The notes under the pieces: model-generated
The model's input: only the letters and a program-made list of their open reading frames with translations
What the model was told of the DNA's origin: nothing
Database searches by the model: none
Assembly: GCF_947623445.1 (NCBI RefSeq)
Contig: NC_135246.1
Location: 15,855,856-15,919,855, forward strand
Reading direction: 5' to 3'
Origin: Clavelina lepadiformis
Taxonomy: Eukaryota; Chordata; Ascidiacea; Aplousobranchia; Clavelinidae
DNA length: 64,000 nucleotides
Translations under genes and position numbers: made by a program
Part shown: one piece after another, positions 14,101-27,600 of the stretch
How the letters are laid out: every line of letters begins with the position of its first letter
Position numbering within the stretch: the stretch's first letter is position 1

Positions 14101-16248
14101 CTTCTTTCGGCTCCATCTTCTTCTCATCTCCAAAGCCATACAAATAACGTCGCGACATTGGATCGAAGATGATTGTTCTTCTTCCACTCGTTAGTAAGAA
14201 CACCTCGTTCGACCTCATACCGACCCGAGGAGTCACTGTAAGCGGGATTCGAACGACGCTCTCTGATGCAGCTAAAGTGATTTCGTAAAACGGGCATTCC
14301 AAAAATTTCGCGTGTGTTTGTGAAAATTCTCCTGGGTTTGAATATTTTATACTAGCCACGGAACCGCTGTTCACATTTAACTTGGCTGAAATGGGGTCCT
14401 TTGATTCGTTTTTATCACTTGTTGCGTCGTCGTTGTTGTTCTCTTCTGTGTTCCTTGTGTTAAAGTGAGCGCTGTCTTCAACTGGGCTGGATCCACCTGC
14501 ACTGTCATCTGGTGTTTTCTCTTCAAGCAGCCGTGTAGCCACCGGGTGGTGTTTCAATTCCGTTTTGTATTGGAGTGCGGCTTTTACTTGAGCTTGTATA
14601 TGTGGGAATAACATTATTGCCTCTTCCTGGTAAAGACAGTATACATTTGTTTCACCAACACCAATAACATCTTTGGAAAAAGGTAACATTTGACGAAGAA
14701 CTTATAATATAAACTTAGATATAAATCCCGACAGTATAAAACGAATGACTAAAATATATAGTTGCGTTTGTTGTTGGGAAAAGGGTATTACTTTTGCGAT
14801 ACATTCTTCAAGATATTCGTCGCTTAGTAAAGCCATTCTGACGTGCGAAAAAATTTCATTTATCATGTGGCCACGATTGGTTATATCTTCAAGAAGCCAG
14901 GCCAGAGTGGCTTCGTAAACGATTTCTTCGTGTTCCACCTGCAAATGATAAAAGCATTACTTCCAAGCATGCATTGATGATAACAGAATTTAAAAAAAAA
15001 AAAAAAATTTCTTCTTTCTAGATATTTTGATCACACGATTAACTAGATCTAGTTCCAGTTTCTAGAAACTAGCAATTAAAATATTTTAAGGAAATAATTT
15101 TTTACCACAAGTATGTACAGAGAAAGTAGGAAGAACTACGTCATGCATTTTAAGCCAAACACCAAAATAGTTGAATCATTATACGTACTAGCAGGTCGTC
15201 AGATGAAAGGAAGTCGATGAGATCGTCTTTGTTTAATTTCAAGAACGCACTGGTAGCTACAACGTCGTTAAATCGTCTGGCAATGAGCGAAAAAGCTTCA
15301 TTTTGTAATTCGGCACAACATAATGTCTTTGCGAAGGTATAAACTTCAAGGCTATTTTCCACGCTCAGTCTGTTCTCCATGTAACGGCGACATTTCCCGT
15401 GGAGGCCTAAAATCTAAACGTCATATTTTAGATCGAAGTGCTTAATTGTTCTATTATTCGTAGGTTAGCACAGCTTATGTTATATATCTCATAGAAGTTA
15501 ACCTATGTACAGCTTTTTAGTCGAGACCAGTTTTTCTTAACTGATGCGAATTTTTCATCTTAAAGTAAATGAATAAAATCCATAGGTAAATGAAAAAAGA
15601 GGGACACAAGTTTTTATGATTATTTTCATGGCTTTTATATGTTTCTGGATGCTTAACGTTTTCGTGATATGATATTAAGGTTAAGCTATATTTTGTCTTA
15701 CTTTTTATATGTTTATTGTATATTTCTTTTTTGATTCCTAGAACAAGTTGTGCTCATAAAAATGTGGACCTAAAAATGTTAAGAAATGTTTGTCTAAACC
15801 CTAAACCAAACTTACTTGTAGCATGCTGCATGCAGTCAAAAGGTCTTGAACGTTTTTGTTGTTTATGTCGATTCTGCAAGTGTACAAATAATCGACTATT
15901 GCAGAAACTGTCGAAAAATCTAACTCATTTAATTCTATTTCCGCCTTTTGCTGTTCGATGACGTTGTGTGAGAACATGGCCCGGAAATAGGGGGAACTGG
16001 CCGCCAACACCACCCTAAACAATGTTTTACAAAACTAATAAAAAACTTAATCTGCCAAGGTTACTCGGCTGCAGTTATCACATTTTACTTCACCTGTGAC
16101 ATGGCAGTAGCTTCTTGCCTTCCGCAACCAAGGTTACGTCAACGAGATGTCCTTGCTGCCGTAAATCATTTGCACCCCACATCAACAACCATTCTTGCTT
16201 GACGTCCTCGTTATCTGGGACTTTCCCCTGGGAGGTGCGTTCATCCAT
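11174..16248 (-). CDS. BTB-BACK-kelch protein (KLHL/KBTBD type)
   Basis: Ten exons: 16094-16248, 15816-16014, 15189-15413, 14792-14938, 14029-14626, 13613-13768, 13363-13529, 12941-13135, about 12350-12570 (start uncertain) and 11174-11423. All phases agree, for about 770 residues. The BTB core (about 20-118) contains DVTLVAEGKKLLPCHRVVLA; BACK follows (about 119-250). A low-complexity acidic/Asn-rich insert (about 265-340) precedes the kelch blades, marked by hydrophobic-GG motifs (LIGGLE, VTGGKT, VIGGKT, VVGGVG, VVGGHV). The last exon gives an 82-residue tail with five Cys beyond the propeller. The family acts as substrate adaptors for Cullin-3 ubiquitin ligases; the substrate here is unknown. 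I chose the ATG at 16248; the reading frame extends upstream without another ATG. Which KLHL/KBTBD subfamily it belongs to is not determined. Confidence 0.85.
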
Positions 16249-16279
16249 GACAGAAGTTAAGTTTATTAGTTTCAACTTG

Positions 16280-17810
16280 GAAATGCAAAAGTTTGACAGG
16301 CTTCTTTAATTTATAAGGTCACCGTCCAGTTTTTAACGCTGTTTTGGTATAAAACGTAAGTGTGGGTGAAAAGGTTTTCTTTCGCAAAAGCCTCTCATCT
16401 ATACCTGCTCTTCAGTTTTGAGGTAAAAAGTTTTTTGCGCCGAATCACCCTCGAATACTGCTGTTTAAGTCGACTTTTTACCATAAACTAAACTTGGCCA
16501 CATAACTGCGGTCAGCGCTATTGGAACAAAGTTTGCAAAAACATTGCTATTTGGGCTGACTTTAATAAAAAACTAGTAGACTTATCGTTGTTGCTAAGAA
16601 AACTACAATGCTCGCTGCAGCACTTTCTTTAAGTCTAAGACATCTAACTATATGCCAAGAAGAACATCTTTAAATATTTATGAAGCGATAATTTAATATT
16701 GCAATAGAAGACAGTCGCATTCAGATGACGTTCTTTCAAGTATTTTGTACACTCAAGTCACATTCTTTTTCGGACTACCCATTTAAAAGCCTTAATTCAA
16801 TCCGAACACACATGCTTCGCTAAAAGTGCGACGTTACTGTTACAGTCAACTAAAATTAACTGACATTGTATTCAGCTATGGTGAGGAGGTGAGCTATGCG
16901 ACAGCTGCGTGAAGGGTAGTGTAGATTGTAGACGCGTTGTATGAACAACTGGTTAGAAGTTTTGAAGCTGCTGGGGAAGAAGCTGGAAGGGCGTTATGTA
17001 ATGTATATTAAAATGATTTGCAGATTGCAAAATATTTAACCACAGGTGCTTTAAATATAGACATCTTAAGTCAAATGAAGAAAACGGTGCTGCTTGCGCA
17101 AGCATGACGTGTATTAAACAAGGAAACTGACAAAAACCGAAAATGCTACCAAGGAACTTACGTGTAGGAACTTCCTTCGCAATACGAAAGAAATATGCGT
17201 AAAGGTACAGAACCGTACATTTTAAATAGCCTACACGGTAATGAATTGTACAGACAAGAATATGATCAATTAATTATATTATTCGGTTATGTTTTCTGAG
17301 TCTGAGGTCTTAGTGACAACATAATCAGTTTTTTGTTGCCGTTAGAAGTGTTACATTTGCGATGGAAGACGAGTTGTTGTGAATTGTTGCGCCAGCTTGC
17401 CACAACTATTTGATTTCATAAGGTGGGAAAACTTATAGTCAGTTTTACCACATTTGTTGTCTTCAGTTAATGTTTATTTCACAGTTTACGTTTCCAACGG
17501 CTGTGTCCCCAGATATACATATACATTGCTATTGATGCAATTATCATCCAGCAGTCACGTGAATGATTTCAAACTTTGTGTCTGTTAATTCTTTATCAAC
17601 AGCAATAACCTTGTGTAGCTGGAGTGTTTATCATGTCCTTGTGAACTTCTTGGGTATTTTTCGACCACTTCGAAATTTAGGCGCTTCTTCCGCACCACTG
17701 ATGTAGAAGTCGAGTCTGGAGCCATATTTGGACACTTCGAAATTCTACAGGTTCGACAGGTTAGCGTTTATTTTTGCATTCTTTGGATTGTGGTGAAGAA
17801 AAAAACACGA
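16280..17810. other. Gene-free interval upstream of kelch gene
   Basis: About 1.5 kb between the kelch start and the orphan sulfotransferase exon. It probably contains the kelch promoter (minus-strand gene, so upstream is to the right). I see no exon or recognisable repeat here. Confidence 0.4.
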
Positions 17811-17811
17811 A

Positions 17812-18208
17812 TCAAGCATGTATGTATATTTTGCAGGCAACTGGTGCAATGGACTGGTCGGTTTGCATCATTTCACGATGCCGAGCAACCGCTGAAGGAC
17901 TGTTTGAAAGCATATCTTCGGCCGATGCTATAATACCGTCTAGCGCAAGTTGCTTCGTAATTGTACTGCAGTAACTATCAAGTATTTGGTCGTGAAATAT
18001 CCCACGTAAACGTCGTGGTGTTCGTATGACATCCGTAGGCTTGCTTTGCAACCACTTACAGCTTCTTCCACTCACATTATACCAAGACCGCTCGTTTATT
18101 GTTTTGCAGAAATTTCTGTAAGTGCTCAATGAATTAACAGTTTTTTTGGTCAAGTTTAAGTTTAATTTCGAGCTCTGAATTCCCTTGGGATCTCGAATTA
18201 AGTGGATC
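17812..18208 (-). pseudogene. Orphan sulfotransferase 3'-PAPS-binding exon (tandem duplicate or alternative exon)
   Basis: An open frame preceded by a clear acceptor (ttctatccgcag on the minus strand) begins LIHLIRDPKGIQSSK, closely matching the start of exon 6 of the adjacent sulfotransferase (IIHLIRDPRGIESSR). This is the 3'-phosphate-binding motif of PAPS-dependent carbohydrate sulfotransferases. The frame stays open for about 130 codons, through a region resembling the family's helix before the YED motif, then stops without any RYEDL equivalent. I found no matching 5'-PSB exon or RYEDL exon between 16.3 and 18.9 kb. It may be a remnant of a tandem copy or an alternative terminal exon of the main gene. 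The enzyme would lack its C-terminal region if it ended here. Confidence 0.6.
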
Positions 18209-18975
18209 AACTGCGGATAGAAGTGCTTGCCATGGCGTTTTAAATTATCGGGTTTTATCTTAAATTAAGGTGAGGGTAGTCAAACATCTAAACGTTTTCT
18301 TCACAGTGTGCACTGTGCATGCTAAATCCTGATTTTTACACCATATTTTCCAATCAGCACAAACTGCTGTACCCAATGTTGTCTATCGCCTTGTTTTGAA
18401 CACTGATTTTATTAACGTCGGTTCTACATGTGCATATACGATTTCCCACTTTTACGTATAAAAACTGTTAAAATACCTTGACCATTACTACAGTAAGGGA
18501 TAAAGGTATGTTGGGTTCCCATGCCCGTTTACGATAAATTCTTGACTACCTTGTCATATGAATGCCAAAGATGCGATGCCCTGGCAAAATACGTTTACTG
18601 CTTTGATAACAATCATATCTTCACGCCATCGCATAGGAATAACGCCATAGTTCCGACCTGAAGGGCACATTTCAACCAACCATCCAAAGTTTATTGAAGA
18701 CTTTAACGGCATAAATACCGCATTGTGCAAAGTAATACTTAATAAAAAGTGCTGTAATGACCTCGGCTATCGGCATAGAACAAATCAAGAATAACATTAA
18801 CAACCTGAAGTATTTTCGTTGCATTGCGAGCTTAAATTTGTCTTTTTGTCGTTACACAAAGTGCAAAGGTAGCTTATACGTTGCAGAAAAATATCCACCA
18901 ATATTTATCGCGTTATAAATAAAAAAAAAAAAAAATTTAGAGGTCATTGCGGTTAAGTACCGAGTCACAATGACG

Positions 18976-21900
18976 TCAAGAAACCAATTTTAAATCAAAA
19001 TTCAGAAGTTCTTTTTCGCTGTCGACCGTCTTGTAGCCGAAAAAGTCCATCATGTTTTTGCATACGTTTTGAACTGTTCTTACAACTGGAAACTTTAAAT
19101 GTTTTCTCCATGCTTCCATGGTCGAAGCCGAGTCCCGTTTGGTCGAGTAAGGATTGAATTTCTTCTTTGAGCTTAAGCCGTGCGTGTTCTGAGCGATCCA
19201 GTTCTTCATCTCGGGAAGAAACTCCAAGTTTGCAAATTTATAAATTCTCTCAGCTTCTTCAAGTGGATACAATGACAAGTCTTCGTACCTATAAATACAT
19301 GTGCGGTATAGTTTATAACCCATGTCGGTCAGGCACGGCGGCCATGTAAACTGGTTTCACCAGCATTTGCGATTGTGTGATTGGCATCGTTGTATTAATA
19401 CCTGACTCTCAAATATTTGTCTCGCAGCCACTTTGATTCCTTTGTGTTGGCCAGTCCGAGCTGTCCGTTGTGCAACAATCTGCGACAGCTCGACTCGCCG
19501 TCAGATTCGAATTTCCACTCCTGGTGAATTTTACTCCTTGAACTCTCAATGCCACGAGGGTCGCGAATCAAGTGAATAATCTATGAGAGAAATCGGTTCT
19601 GCATTCAACATGTTTTGGAACGCAAATGTGCTTGTTGCATATAATGGTATTACACGTATAAGCCATCGTCATCCGCTATAAAAAGGGGCTAAAGCTTAAT
19701 CGACCAAATACTGGACTTACTTTAAAATCAAGCTCGGGGTCACCAAGCAAAGGCCGTAAATTCATGATGTCACACAAGCGAATGGTTTTCACCACAGTCA
19801 TCTGGAAAAGGTACAAAAATGGAGCATAAATCGTCACAAACTTGCTTTGTTAGTTTGCCGACAATCTCAGAGAGAATGAAAACTTAGTTTAAGCGGATCC
19901 CACCTTTTTCTCTCGGCATGCATTCATCGCACGAGGTAAATGGACAGAACCACACTTGTGACAGTTTCCAAAGCTCCAAAACGGGCAAAGATCACGTTCA
20001 CACATCTCCTTTGTTTTGAACCTATAACAAAGATGTGTTTAAATGATGTAGTTTGCTTTTGCTTCATTGGTGTAAGAATTACTGGCCATAGACTTACTAT
20101 AATAGCTGTGAGATTCAGTAAATATTAATGACGGTTTTGGAATCTTCTTTTTGAAATTATGCGCTGTTTATTCTGATGTAAACTTACGTCGCATGTTTGC
20201 AGCTACCTCATGTAAAGCTACGTTAGACTAAGCGACAGAAAGTTAAGTAGCAAGATAGAATTTAAGGCCATACCCAAAGTAAAACTTTACCGAGTCAGAT
20301 ATGTGAAGTGCGTTTCCAAGAAAGTATGTTGTTAAATGTAGTTAACCACTAAAACTGTGTTTTACGGAATTTACGAACATTTACGGAGACAAGTGCCTTA
20401 TTTGCCACAATGTACATAGCTACGGCCAGACATTCCACGACAATACTATACATGCAAAGCACCTCTTACAAATTTAACCTCTAAATAATCATCAACAAAA
20501 GCTCGCCAGTTATAACCTTCCATGCTTAGATGATTTCTGGACAAATAGAGCAAAAACGAAAACTATCGTGGGTATAGAGCTTAAGCTACATCATAGATAG
20601 CAGAAGAAAACTAAATAATTAGGGTGTGAGATGTTAGGAAAAGCGAGGTTTATATAGGAAGGAAAAATAAAAATAAATAATCCCCAAGGACCAAAGCTAA
20701 TGATACTATTTTTACAGCACAGTTTCCGTAATAACGAGTGATGTCTCTATACGCCATAAGCTACTCACTCGCTCAGTGATATAAACGGTAAATGGTCAGG
20801 GAATGAGAAGGTTATATAGCAATAACTACAAGTCACAACTAAAGCAAAACGTTTTTTCATTTTTAGAAAATTGCAAATAAAACGAGTAAGCAGAACTTGC
20901 TTGAAACAGAAGTTGTCGACAAGACACTTGACATCTTCTCCACCCCTTCGAAGCTTCCCTTTCACCTGCGTATAGACATCTAACATTTCCGGAAACTCAC
21001 ACTTAAGAAGCTGATAAAGGAGTTTGGCCTTGGCAGGTTCTCGTACTTCGCAACCACCAGTGAAGGGAAAAAGGGGTTCGAAAATGTAAAAGCTGCCAGG
21101 GTGCTGGTTAAACAGCTCGCCTAAAAATGTTGACCCAGAGCGATAGTTGGTGACCAGAATTATACCTAAAATTGGAGTCATTTCAATGAAAACTTTGTAT
21201 AGCAATAATAATCACAACTAACGTTACATTTGGCATCCTGCACCCACCGGTCTTCTGCTGCGGAAGAAGAGGAATTTCTTTTTTGTAGTAGTTGCCCATT
21301 CGTTTCTTTCTGCTTTGGGCAAAGCGAGAAACGTTCCTGAGAAACGACGCTCGGATTGGATCGATTTCATTCGAAAAATCCAGTGCCATTAAATTTTCAA
21401 GCTCCCCGCGGTAATGTTCATAATTAACAAGGTCTTTGTCTAATGATACCATGCAAAGTACAGAAACTATTTAGAGGGGCATAATATCTCTGAATACTGA
21501 ACCATAAGTAATTATGTCATAGAGAGCAGAGCAAGTGTGGAGGACAATTTTACTAACAACCACTGCAGACATAAGCCTGTATTGTGCACTATACAGTATA
21601 AAGTAAACTTGACATACACTACAGTACATATATCACTTTAAAATCTTACGTTTTGTAGAGTTGGTTTTATTCTTCATAGTAGCGATAGGCGTCACAACCA
21701 GACTTTCGTTTTTTGGTTTATCATTTTGTAAACTTGGGTTTTGCTTGTCGACATCTTTAGGCACAAGCACTTTTTCTACCGAGTCATTTTTCATGTTTGG
21801 GAATACTTCAGGCGCTTTCGTAACCAGTGGAGGTTTTGCTTCACCGTTGGACCACGTAGGTGTTACCGCAGATACGAGTTCGCTTTTATGCTGTGGTGCT

Positions 21901-22367
21901 GGTTCGGCAACACTCATGGGTTTTGTGTTGCTGGCTATATTTACGACAACATCCTGCAATTGATCTTTCAACTTTCGCCTCGAGGAAGTTTGTTTTTTCC
22001 TTAAAGTGAGAAGACCTTGGCTTTTTATTCCGTTCGTATTAAGGTGGCGGAGAGCAGAATCCTTTTCGTTCCTGGTGATCGCCATAATGTCCCTTGTCCG
22101 CAGTTGTCGATATTGCTTGATGGGTTGGCCTTCGATGAACCGGTAGGTATCGTAACTGTCCCATTTTCTCACACTGATTGGCTTCGGATGTGTGGTCAAA
22201 CGTGTGAAGGTAGCCATCAACGAAAGTGAACATAAGAGAATGAGGAACACGAAGCAAACCGAACGATTAGAGAAGAATCGAACAAAACTTCCGATCCTTG
22301 TCTGTTTCGACGAGTGTAAAAGCATTCCTCTTTTATCCTTCTCCCAATATGAATTTACAGACAACAT
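18976..22367 (-). CDS. Golgi carbohydrate 6-O-sulfotransferase-like enzyme (CHST1-7 family)
   Basis: Seven exons, 21650-22367, 21248-21439, 20901-21165, 19904-20021, 19721-19801, 19402-19580 and 18976-19288, join in phase to about 621 residues. Predicted type II membrane protein: short cytoplasmic tail, hydrophobic anchor about 36-54 (SVCFVFLILLCSLSLMATF), then a long Lys/Pro/Ser stem to about 240. The catalytic domain carries the 5'-phosphosulfate loop TNYRSGSTFLGELF (from residue 309), the 3'-phosphate motif HLIRDPRGIESSR (from 461) and RYEDL (518-522). The family transfers sulfate from PAPS to Gal/GalNAc/GlcNAc in the Golgi. The exon 3 to 4 intron uses a GC donor (gcaagt), the only junction that preserves the frame and the Cys-rich segment. 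The first ATG after an upstream in-frame region is at 22367. The exact acceptor sugar cannot be told from sequence. Confidence 0.88.
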
Positions 22368-22399
22368 AACGGTAATTTTTCGGTTTACTTCCCTATACC

Positions 22400-25300
22400 A
22401 CGTGGTTCTACAAGAAATTATATAGGATTGGTAAAATTGTTCTCTGGATACAGTATATAGATCTACTTTATATTCGCAGAAAAGAAGTTTCACAACATTG
22501 GCAACCGAGACAGAGTAGAAATGAGAATCGGTTATGAATCAGCCCCATACATGAATCTGAACTATAAAAGCGTTCCTCCATTTACCTGTAATGTACCTAC
22601 TACAACGAAGCAAAGTTGGAAACGGAATTTTGCTTTGAGAACAAATATTTGCCATTTCACCGGAATAAACCACTACACCGCCAGCAAAGGACTCAACGCT
22701 TTTACTCCATTGTGTACAAGAGGTTGGAAAGTAAACAGGTCACTTGAGATTTATCGTTCCCACCGTCTTGTTGAAATAGAACTAAGAGCTTGTTTTCAGA
22801 CAGAAATGTCAAAATCGGGAAACGGAATTTAATCGACTTCTATTACTGAGCCGCAAACAAGTGATTGAGATGAAAACCCCCGATTTAACGTTTTCGTTGC
22901 TTTACAATAACTTCGACAATTCCATCCTTAGTTCGTTTCATTCATATCTTCCCTATTCATTGACGATCGCAAATATAGGTCAGGCTCAAACAGAATAATA
23001 CTAAAAACCAACCCACCTTCATAGCACCCCTCACTTTCAAAGTTTGATGGCCACATTTAGAAAATGGCCGAAGGTAAAGATAATTATAGTTTGGCAACGG
23101 TGGTTGTTATTATTCAACAATAAAGCGGAATTTTCCCGCAAAGCAAGCACGAAAGTGCACGTTTATCACAGTTAACGATACATGAACAGAGAATTTCTTA
23201 CAAAAGTCTTTTGAATCCGATACCAATGCTATCCTTTTTATCTCTTAGTTTTAGTGCTGTTTCTGTTTTACCAAAAAATCTCGACCATTTGAAAATCTTT
23301 CGAACCTATAACTTGAAAGTTATCATGCACTAACTTAAAGCTAAATTCTATTCTAAATTTGGCGGTAATTCAAACTTTTATAAAGACAAATCAACCTTTT
23401 GCAGGAAGTATTTTCCTTAAACTAACCATTTTCCTTAAACTAACTAACTGTGTGATATTCTAACGGTGAAATAGTTACTTCTTAAATTTATTCATCAATC
23501 TTCTATGTTGTTTTTGAACGGGCGCGAAGCTGGTTATTGGTTCCCTGATTACCTATTTTATTCAGTTACGTATTAAATATATCGGTAAATATCTTTGTTA
23601 AAGACTAATAAGGAACCACATAGTTCATGTTATGAATATGAGACTGACTAATGAGAAAGTAACCGGGGATCCGTAACCAACTTTACTCAGATTGTGTTGG
23701 ATGTAAGCGCTGCACACATTTGAAGTCTGACTTCTAATCTCATCTCGCCTAAACTTATACTGAAAATCAAATAACATTGCTTTAACTAGCTGCTAAAATG
23801 TTCTATTTGATGGACAACTGAAACTGCAAACTTTTATTTAGCATAAAATGATATTTAATTGGCCCCAACTACCATATATCTTGTTAAAAATTCTGACAGA
23901 AGCATGAGATTCTGCAAATTTGTTCGTGAGATAACAAATCGAGCCTGAATTTACAACCTCCACCAACCTACACTTTGATTTTGCTGTAACACAGCACAGA
24001 AGCTAAGAGTTGTTTCTAAACTGTCAACAAACAATTACAGTACTTGTAAACAGCATTTCACGCAAAATAGCTAAATTTCTTCACAGATTTGTTAACATCT
24101 CCCTATGTGTTAGAAGAAAAACTGTTTGCACAGACTATCTGTGCTAAATAAAGCGGGTTGTCTAAGCCTAAAGTTTGCGACTGTATAGGCGGAAAGTTTT
24201 GCTATGAATGCATCTGCATAAACTTCTTGTGATAAGACCAACGACTTCCTGTCACTCGCTTTAACCAATAACAGTGGCGATGATTTTAAAGTAAGACTTG
24301 GCTGTTTCATAAAGGGTCAATTCGAAAGCTGTCATGAGATTATGTTATGTCATTTATTATCATCTTTTAGGTGCTGTTGCAGTGCACTAAACATTTTGGC
24401 TTAAAATCCTATTAACATCAGCCGTTAGCAACACAATTAGCGGGTGCAAAATATGCCTACTCCAATCAACCTGATCTTATACTTACGTCATCTATGCAGG
24501 TGCTTTTGTTTTTGTGACTTCGTAATACCTTCTGCACCATTTAAAACAGCGGACAAACACTTATATAATATTTTTACGTTATTGGCAATAAGTGAAAACC
24601 AAACATACTTCACGACCAGATTTAATAAACCACGTTTGTAATCGCCGCAAACTATTTTCAAGATTCAATAGGCATGAGCTGTCTAAGCAGGCTTTCATGG
24701 ACGCGCACTTGCTGAAATGTAACCAACGGTCAGTTAGACTACTGTATCTATGGCATTATTAGGTCATGCTAAACGGTTGATTAAGCTAATTGCAAAAAAC
24801 ACCAATCCTTAATGTCACCTTGCTTGCTGTACTTTGTTGAATAGGAGACCTTTATAATGCACAGCACACACCAAAATCTTATGTAGAACATTTTCGCCAC
24901 ACCTGGGTAATAGCACGGCTTTTGAGATCTTAGAATGACGCATGACGCCAACTGGTCCAAGAAGTTATTCTTGAACAAAGTCGGCAACGCGCAAGAAGTG
25001 ACGTCAAACGCTGGAGCAAATAGCACTTTTTTCTGACGTCGACGCCCCAAGTTTAAATAATCCAAGTAACTCCAAAAAAATGGGAAACTTCTTACGTAAA
25101 ACGCACAATGGAATTCCGGGCTTTGGACTCCGAAAATGACGTGTGTGAAGTTCCAAATTAAAACATTGACAGTTTTATAATCGACGCATAACGGCGTTTT
25201 ATTGTCGGAAATAAAAGCTGGTGGGCAAGGTGCTGTTAGTTAGTAAAACAAACATGACAATGTTGCCAGGTTTCATGGTTATTTTAGTTGTTGCCTTGAA

Positions 25301-27600
25301 CACGGACTGTGTGCGCTTCTTCCGTTTCATTATTGATGCCGGTTGTACTTAAAATTATAATACTTGGACCAATAACGACGAATTTTTTTTAACAAATCAC
25401 TGGTTTCTCATTAAATACAAAGTGTCGTGTATTTTGCGCTTTGAATTACAAGTGAAAAGCGAAAATATTTTGATCATCATCATTGCACAACGAACAAGCA
25501 TGCTATAATATGGCCCTATTGGCTATAATGTGAAGATAAAGGACCGACTAATACTCAAAATATAATGATTGTTGTGGCCAGATTCTCAGACCATTAAAAC
25601 ATTTCATTGAAGCAATTTGTACACGCTATAATATCAGCATTGGTTAATTAAGGTTGAAGGAAACCGAATTCTTATCCACAGCTTAGCTTTGTTAAGTTGG
25701 CTTACTCCCAACTTATACAGTATTTACGTATGGGGTTGAACGGCGTATACGACAATTTACGAATAGTTCGCAGTTTGCATAATGGGTGGCGGTATAATTG
25801 ATTACTCTACGTAGAAGCGAATGTTTAACGAAGGGGTGTATCAAACATATTTCTGCACCATATAGTTCCCACGTGAATAGCGCGTGGTTATGCGACGTCT
25901 GATACTGGACAAAACTAAGGCTATGTCGCTTGAGTTTTTGCCATACGCCCGTCAACTCGAAGCTTTAAAATCAACAAAATACTCCTACTTTTAATCTGAA
26001 TTTGCTCTGAGATTGTGATTCCAGCGTTAAATGTTAAATATTATTTAAAATTGTTAGTGTTAAAATAATGTTAAATACGTTATTTAAATCCCAGTTGAGT
26101 GATCTTCAACTTACCATTAAAATTTTTATTGTCGTCGTTGGAAGTTCTAGGTAATATATATTGTATTACTTTAATAGATTTGGTCTGTGGTTAAAGCAGG
26201 TTTAACTAATCTCACGTTATTTTATACAGTCAATGCGACAAACTTTTAAATCTTACTTTTACATTTGGTATCTTATATCATGCTGATGTGTGTTATGCGA
26301 TTGATCAACGAGTGTTTTCGCTTATTCTCCAGTACGCCAGTCAGTGCTTATATCACTGTATTTACTTTACAGACTCCTAAACACTACATCTTGAACTCGA
26401 GTGTGAGGTCGTTGAAAAGTTGAAAGCCAGGTCCTATATATCATTTAGTGAGTATGCAATTGTAGAAGACTTCACGATTGAGATAGGCCTCGTTAAAATC
26501 AGCCAGAACAACAGTGTTTAACCATACTGATTACGAATTTCAGTCAACTTGTATTGTTTTGAAAACAAACTTGTGACGTCTGTGGCACTCCAGTTTAGAA
26601 CCTTGCTCACTTGGTACACCCCACAGATATCTTATATATATATAGGCACTAGATAAGCAAAAATGTTGCAAAAAGTGAGTGTTTTATACATAAGATATCT
26701 ATGGTATAACTATCGATAATGTTAGCTAAAGATAACATTACACTAATTAGAGCATATAGACTATAGAGCATTATAGCTTTTATTACCACTAGTTTTAGAA
26801 ACTATTGCTCGTAATATTCAATTGTTTATCAAATATAAGTTATTTCTAATAAAACTTTTAGAGCAAATGCCCAACCTAATTCAACAATTCATATCAAAAG
26901 AAAGTATAGAGTTCACTAAATTTGGGAAATTTTAAAGGACGCGAAATTTAAAAGGCTATAAAACAATAAAAGTAACAAATTTCAGTGTAAACTAGCGTTT
27001 TTCAACATGTTTTGCAACCCGCTACCGGTTTCACACAGAAAATCTGATTTCCCCAAACCCTCTTAACAGCAATCGCTACAGAACCTTGCCGTGCTTGATG
27101 CCCGAATGAATATCGCCACAGAACTATAAAAGTTGCAGGAGGTTGTTACGAAAGCGTTTAAATGGAAGAGAAATTTGGAAGGCCTGAAACAAGATAATAC
27201 TTCTTTCTAATCCAGCCAATCAGCCATTAGCCGTCATCTTAAAGATGTACTGACCACTTCTATATACAGTATTACGATACATATACTGGCTAGTATACTC
27301 CTTTGACGTCAAATCACTGACGTTTCGTGGTCACGTTCGATGTCGCTGTTGACCCATTGCAGTTCGAATAAAGAAAGCTGTGTGTTGAGTATAGACCAGG
27401 ACTTGCTCATATTTATTTGAAGTGCTTTTAGAAATAGATCGTTGAAACGCAATTAAGATCTTTTTAGATCAACTTGAACTTACGTACTATGAGCTAAACG
27501 TGCTATACAAATGATTTACTTTCTAACCGGCGTTAAGTCGGTTCCCGGTTCTCTGGTTAAGTATATTCAATTGCTTATTCAAAATATAAAGTTATAGTTA
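22400..27600. other. Gene-free interval between sulfotransferase and receptor genes (first part)
   Basis: About 5 kb upstream of both the minus-strand sulfotransferase and the plus-strand receptor gene. I see no exon chain. A small imperfect hairpin occurs around 26624-26702 (agatatcttatata opposite atacataagatatct). The rest is AT-rich without recognisable coding signal. Confidence 0.4.

Noticed and set aside
22521..22832. 103-codon plus-strand ORF upstream of the sulfotransferase
   Set aside because: No domain and no supporting splice or conservation signal. Probably overlaps the sulfotransferase promoter or 5' UTR.
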